In this document: piece after piece, positions 63,150 through 64,000 of the stretch
How the letters are laid out: every line of letters begins with the position of its first letter
Numbering within the stretch: the stretch's first letter is position 1
Assembly (NCBI GenBank): GCA_020002185.1
Contig: CM034543.1
Coordinates: forward strand, 10,127,637 to 10,191,636
Direction of reading: 5' to 3'
Length of the DNA stretch: 64,000 bases
DNA from: Paraescarpia echinospica
Taxonomy: Eukaryota; Annelida; Polychaeta; Sabellida; Siboglinidae
Position numbers and translations under genes: made by a program
Notes under the pieces: model-generated
What the model saw: only the letters and a program-made list of their open reading frames with translations
What the model was told of the DNA's origin: nothing
Database searches by the model: none

Positions 63150-64000
63150 CTAAGGTCATATAAAAAAAAAATCAATCTAAGAACAAACGTTGTTGGTATA
63201 CCGCCATTGAAAGACCATAACGATTATTTGGTTTCCTTTAGTTAGGGGAACGCTGATATACTGTCAAAGCAGTACCAAGCTGTATTCACTAAGGAAGACC
63301 TCGTCAGCATGCCAATCATGCCTAAATTACCATATGAGACAATGCCGGAAATTGTAGTCACAGTAAGTGCACAACCTGTTATTCAGAGTGAAGCCTGGCA
63401 AAGCGCATGGACCTAACAATATTCGAAACAAGATTCTAACTGAGACAGCCGATCTAATTGCACCTTGTTTGGTTAGAATATTCCAACAATCCATTGTCAC
63501 TGGTGATGTTCCCGTTAATAACATTTCAACAGTGTTCAAGAAGAGTGACAAATCAGTCGCGGCAAACTATCGGTCAGTATATCTAATGTCGGTATGCTGT
63601 AAACTATTTGAACATAATTATCTACAGCAACATAATGGATCACCTGGACTCTAGTAACATCATCGTAGTGTATCAACATGGGTTCAGGAATAAGCATTCT
63701 TGTGGCACACAATTAGTCGGTGCCATAGAAGACATTGCTAAGAACGTAAACCAAGGCCTTCAAACTGACCTTCTAATACTTTTTACTAAGGATTTAGACG
63801 CAGTACACTTTGTGAACAAGCTCCAGTTTTACGGGATCAGTATATGCGTTACCAGTTGGATTTCAAACTAGCTTACCGAAAAAAAACAGAAAGTTGTGGT
63901 GGATGGCGAATCGTCAGAACAGTTTGTAATGGAGTCTGGATTGCCGCAGGGCGCTGCACTAGGTCCAGTTCCTTTCATTATTGATGTTAATGACATAGGA
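63150..64000 (+). mobile_element. Jockey-superfamily LINE, RT fragment, runs off the window
   Basis: Plus strand: GIPPLKDHNDYLVSF, LSKQYQAVFTKEDLVSMPIM, RVKPGKAHGPNNIRNKILTE, VFKKSDKSVAANYRSVYLMS, VYQHGFRNKHSCGTQLVGAI and SGLPQGAALGPVPFIIDVND. These are RT fingers and palm motifs; the Phe/Tyr-Ala-Asp-Asp motif should lie just beyond 64000. Frameshifts at about 63410, 63640 and 63790. A different family from the CR1 copies. Confidence 0.8.

Overview
Eukaryotic, intron-containing, AT-rich invertebrate DNA. The host genes point to an annelid. Two copies of a secreted extracellular-type globin (signal peptide, N-terminal Cys, H-helix Cys, coding exons at conserved positions) are of the annelid giant-haemoglobin kind, so a polychaete or siboglinid-like worm is the likely source (inference). 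The left edge carries the last three exons of a dachshund-like gene.

Layout. 1-10412: dachshund-like 3' exons (1-67, 863-1012, 10249-10412). The 9.2-kb last intron is filled by a CR1-type LINE (copy B, 3259-8151, 5-bp target duplication) inserted into an older CR1 (copy A, 1639-9259). 14.6-16.8 kb: globin copy 1, decayed. 17.0-17.5 kb: a dispersed repeat with CRE-type sites. 19.4-21.8 kb: an intron-containing, broken DDE-transposase-like gene. 24.4-24.9 kb (-) and 29.8-30.0 kb (+): two modules resembling the Cys-rich P2X7 ballast domain. 25.7-28.4 kb: an RTE fragment abutting CR1 copy G. 31.2-34.8 kb: CR1 copy C inside a GC-rich 117-bp repeat array. 35.7-40.7 kb: CR1 copy D (-), split by a second LINE (36308-40293) with an intact 1013-residue ORF2. 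41.0-45.9 kb: a 4.9-kb DNA transposon with long terminal inverted repeats and a decayed transposase carrying FEN1/XPG-like motifs, with CR1 copy F in its left repeat. 47.5-60.9 kb: globin copy 2, open in all three coding exons. Its 9.7-kb intron holds a triple nest: a LINE on -, split by an L2-type element on +, split by CR1 copy E on -. 63.1-64.0 kb: one more reverse-transcriptase fragment running off the window.

How it fits together. Only two loci look like host protein-coding genes, dachshund-like and the globin pair; most of the rest is transposon. One CR1 family appears seven times (A-G), and four copies that keep the 3' end (A, B, E, F) carry the terminal motif AATCTTGTTA. Insertion order can be read directly from the nests. 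The two globins share a TATA-like box, an apparent untranslated first exon and the same splice phase, so they are a tandem duplication. Copy 1 has died. Copy 2 is open but carries Leu where the globin CD1 Phe is expected. The least expected items are the long-TIR nuclease transposon, a near-perfect 74-bp-arm palindrome inside a LINE, a tandem array amplified out of CR1 endonuclease sequence, and the GC-rich array around CR1 copy C.
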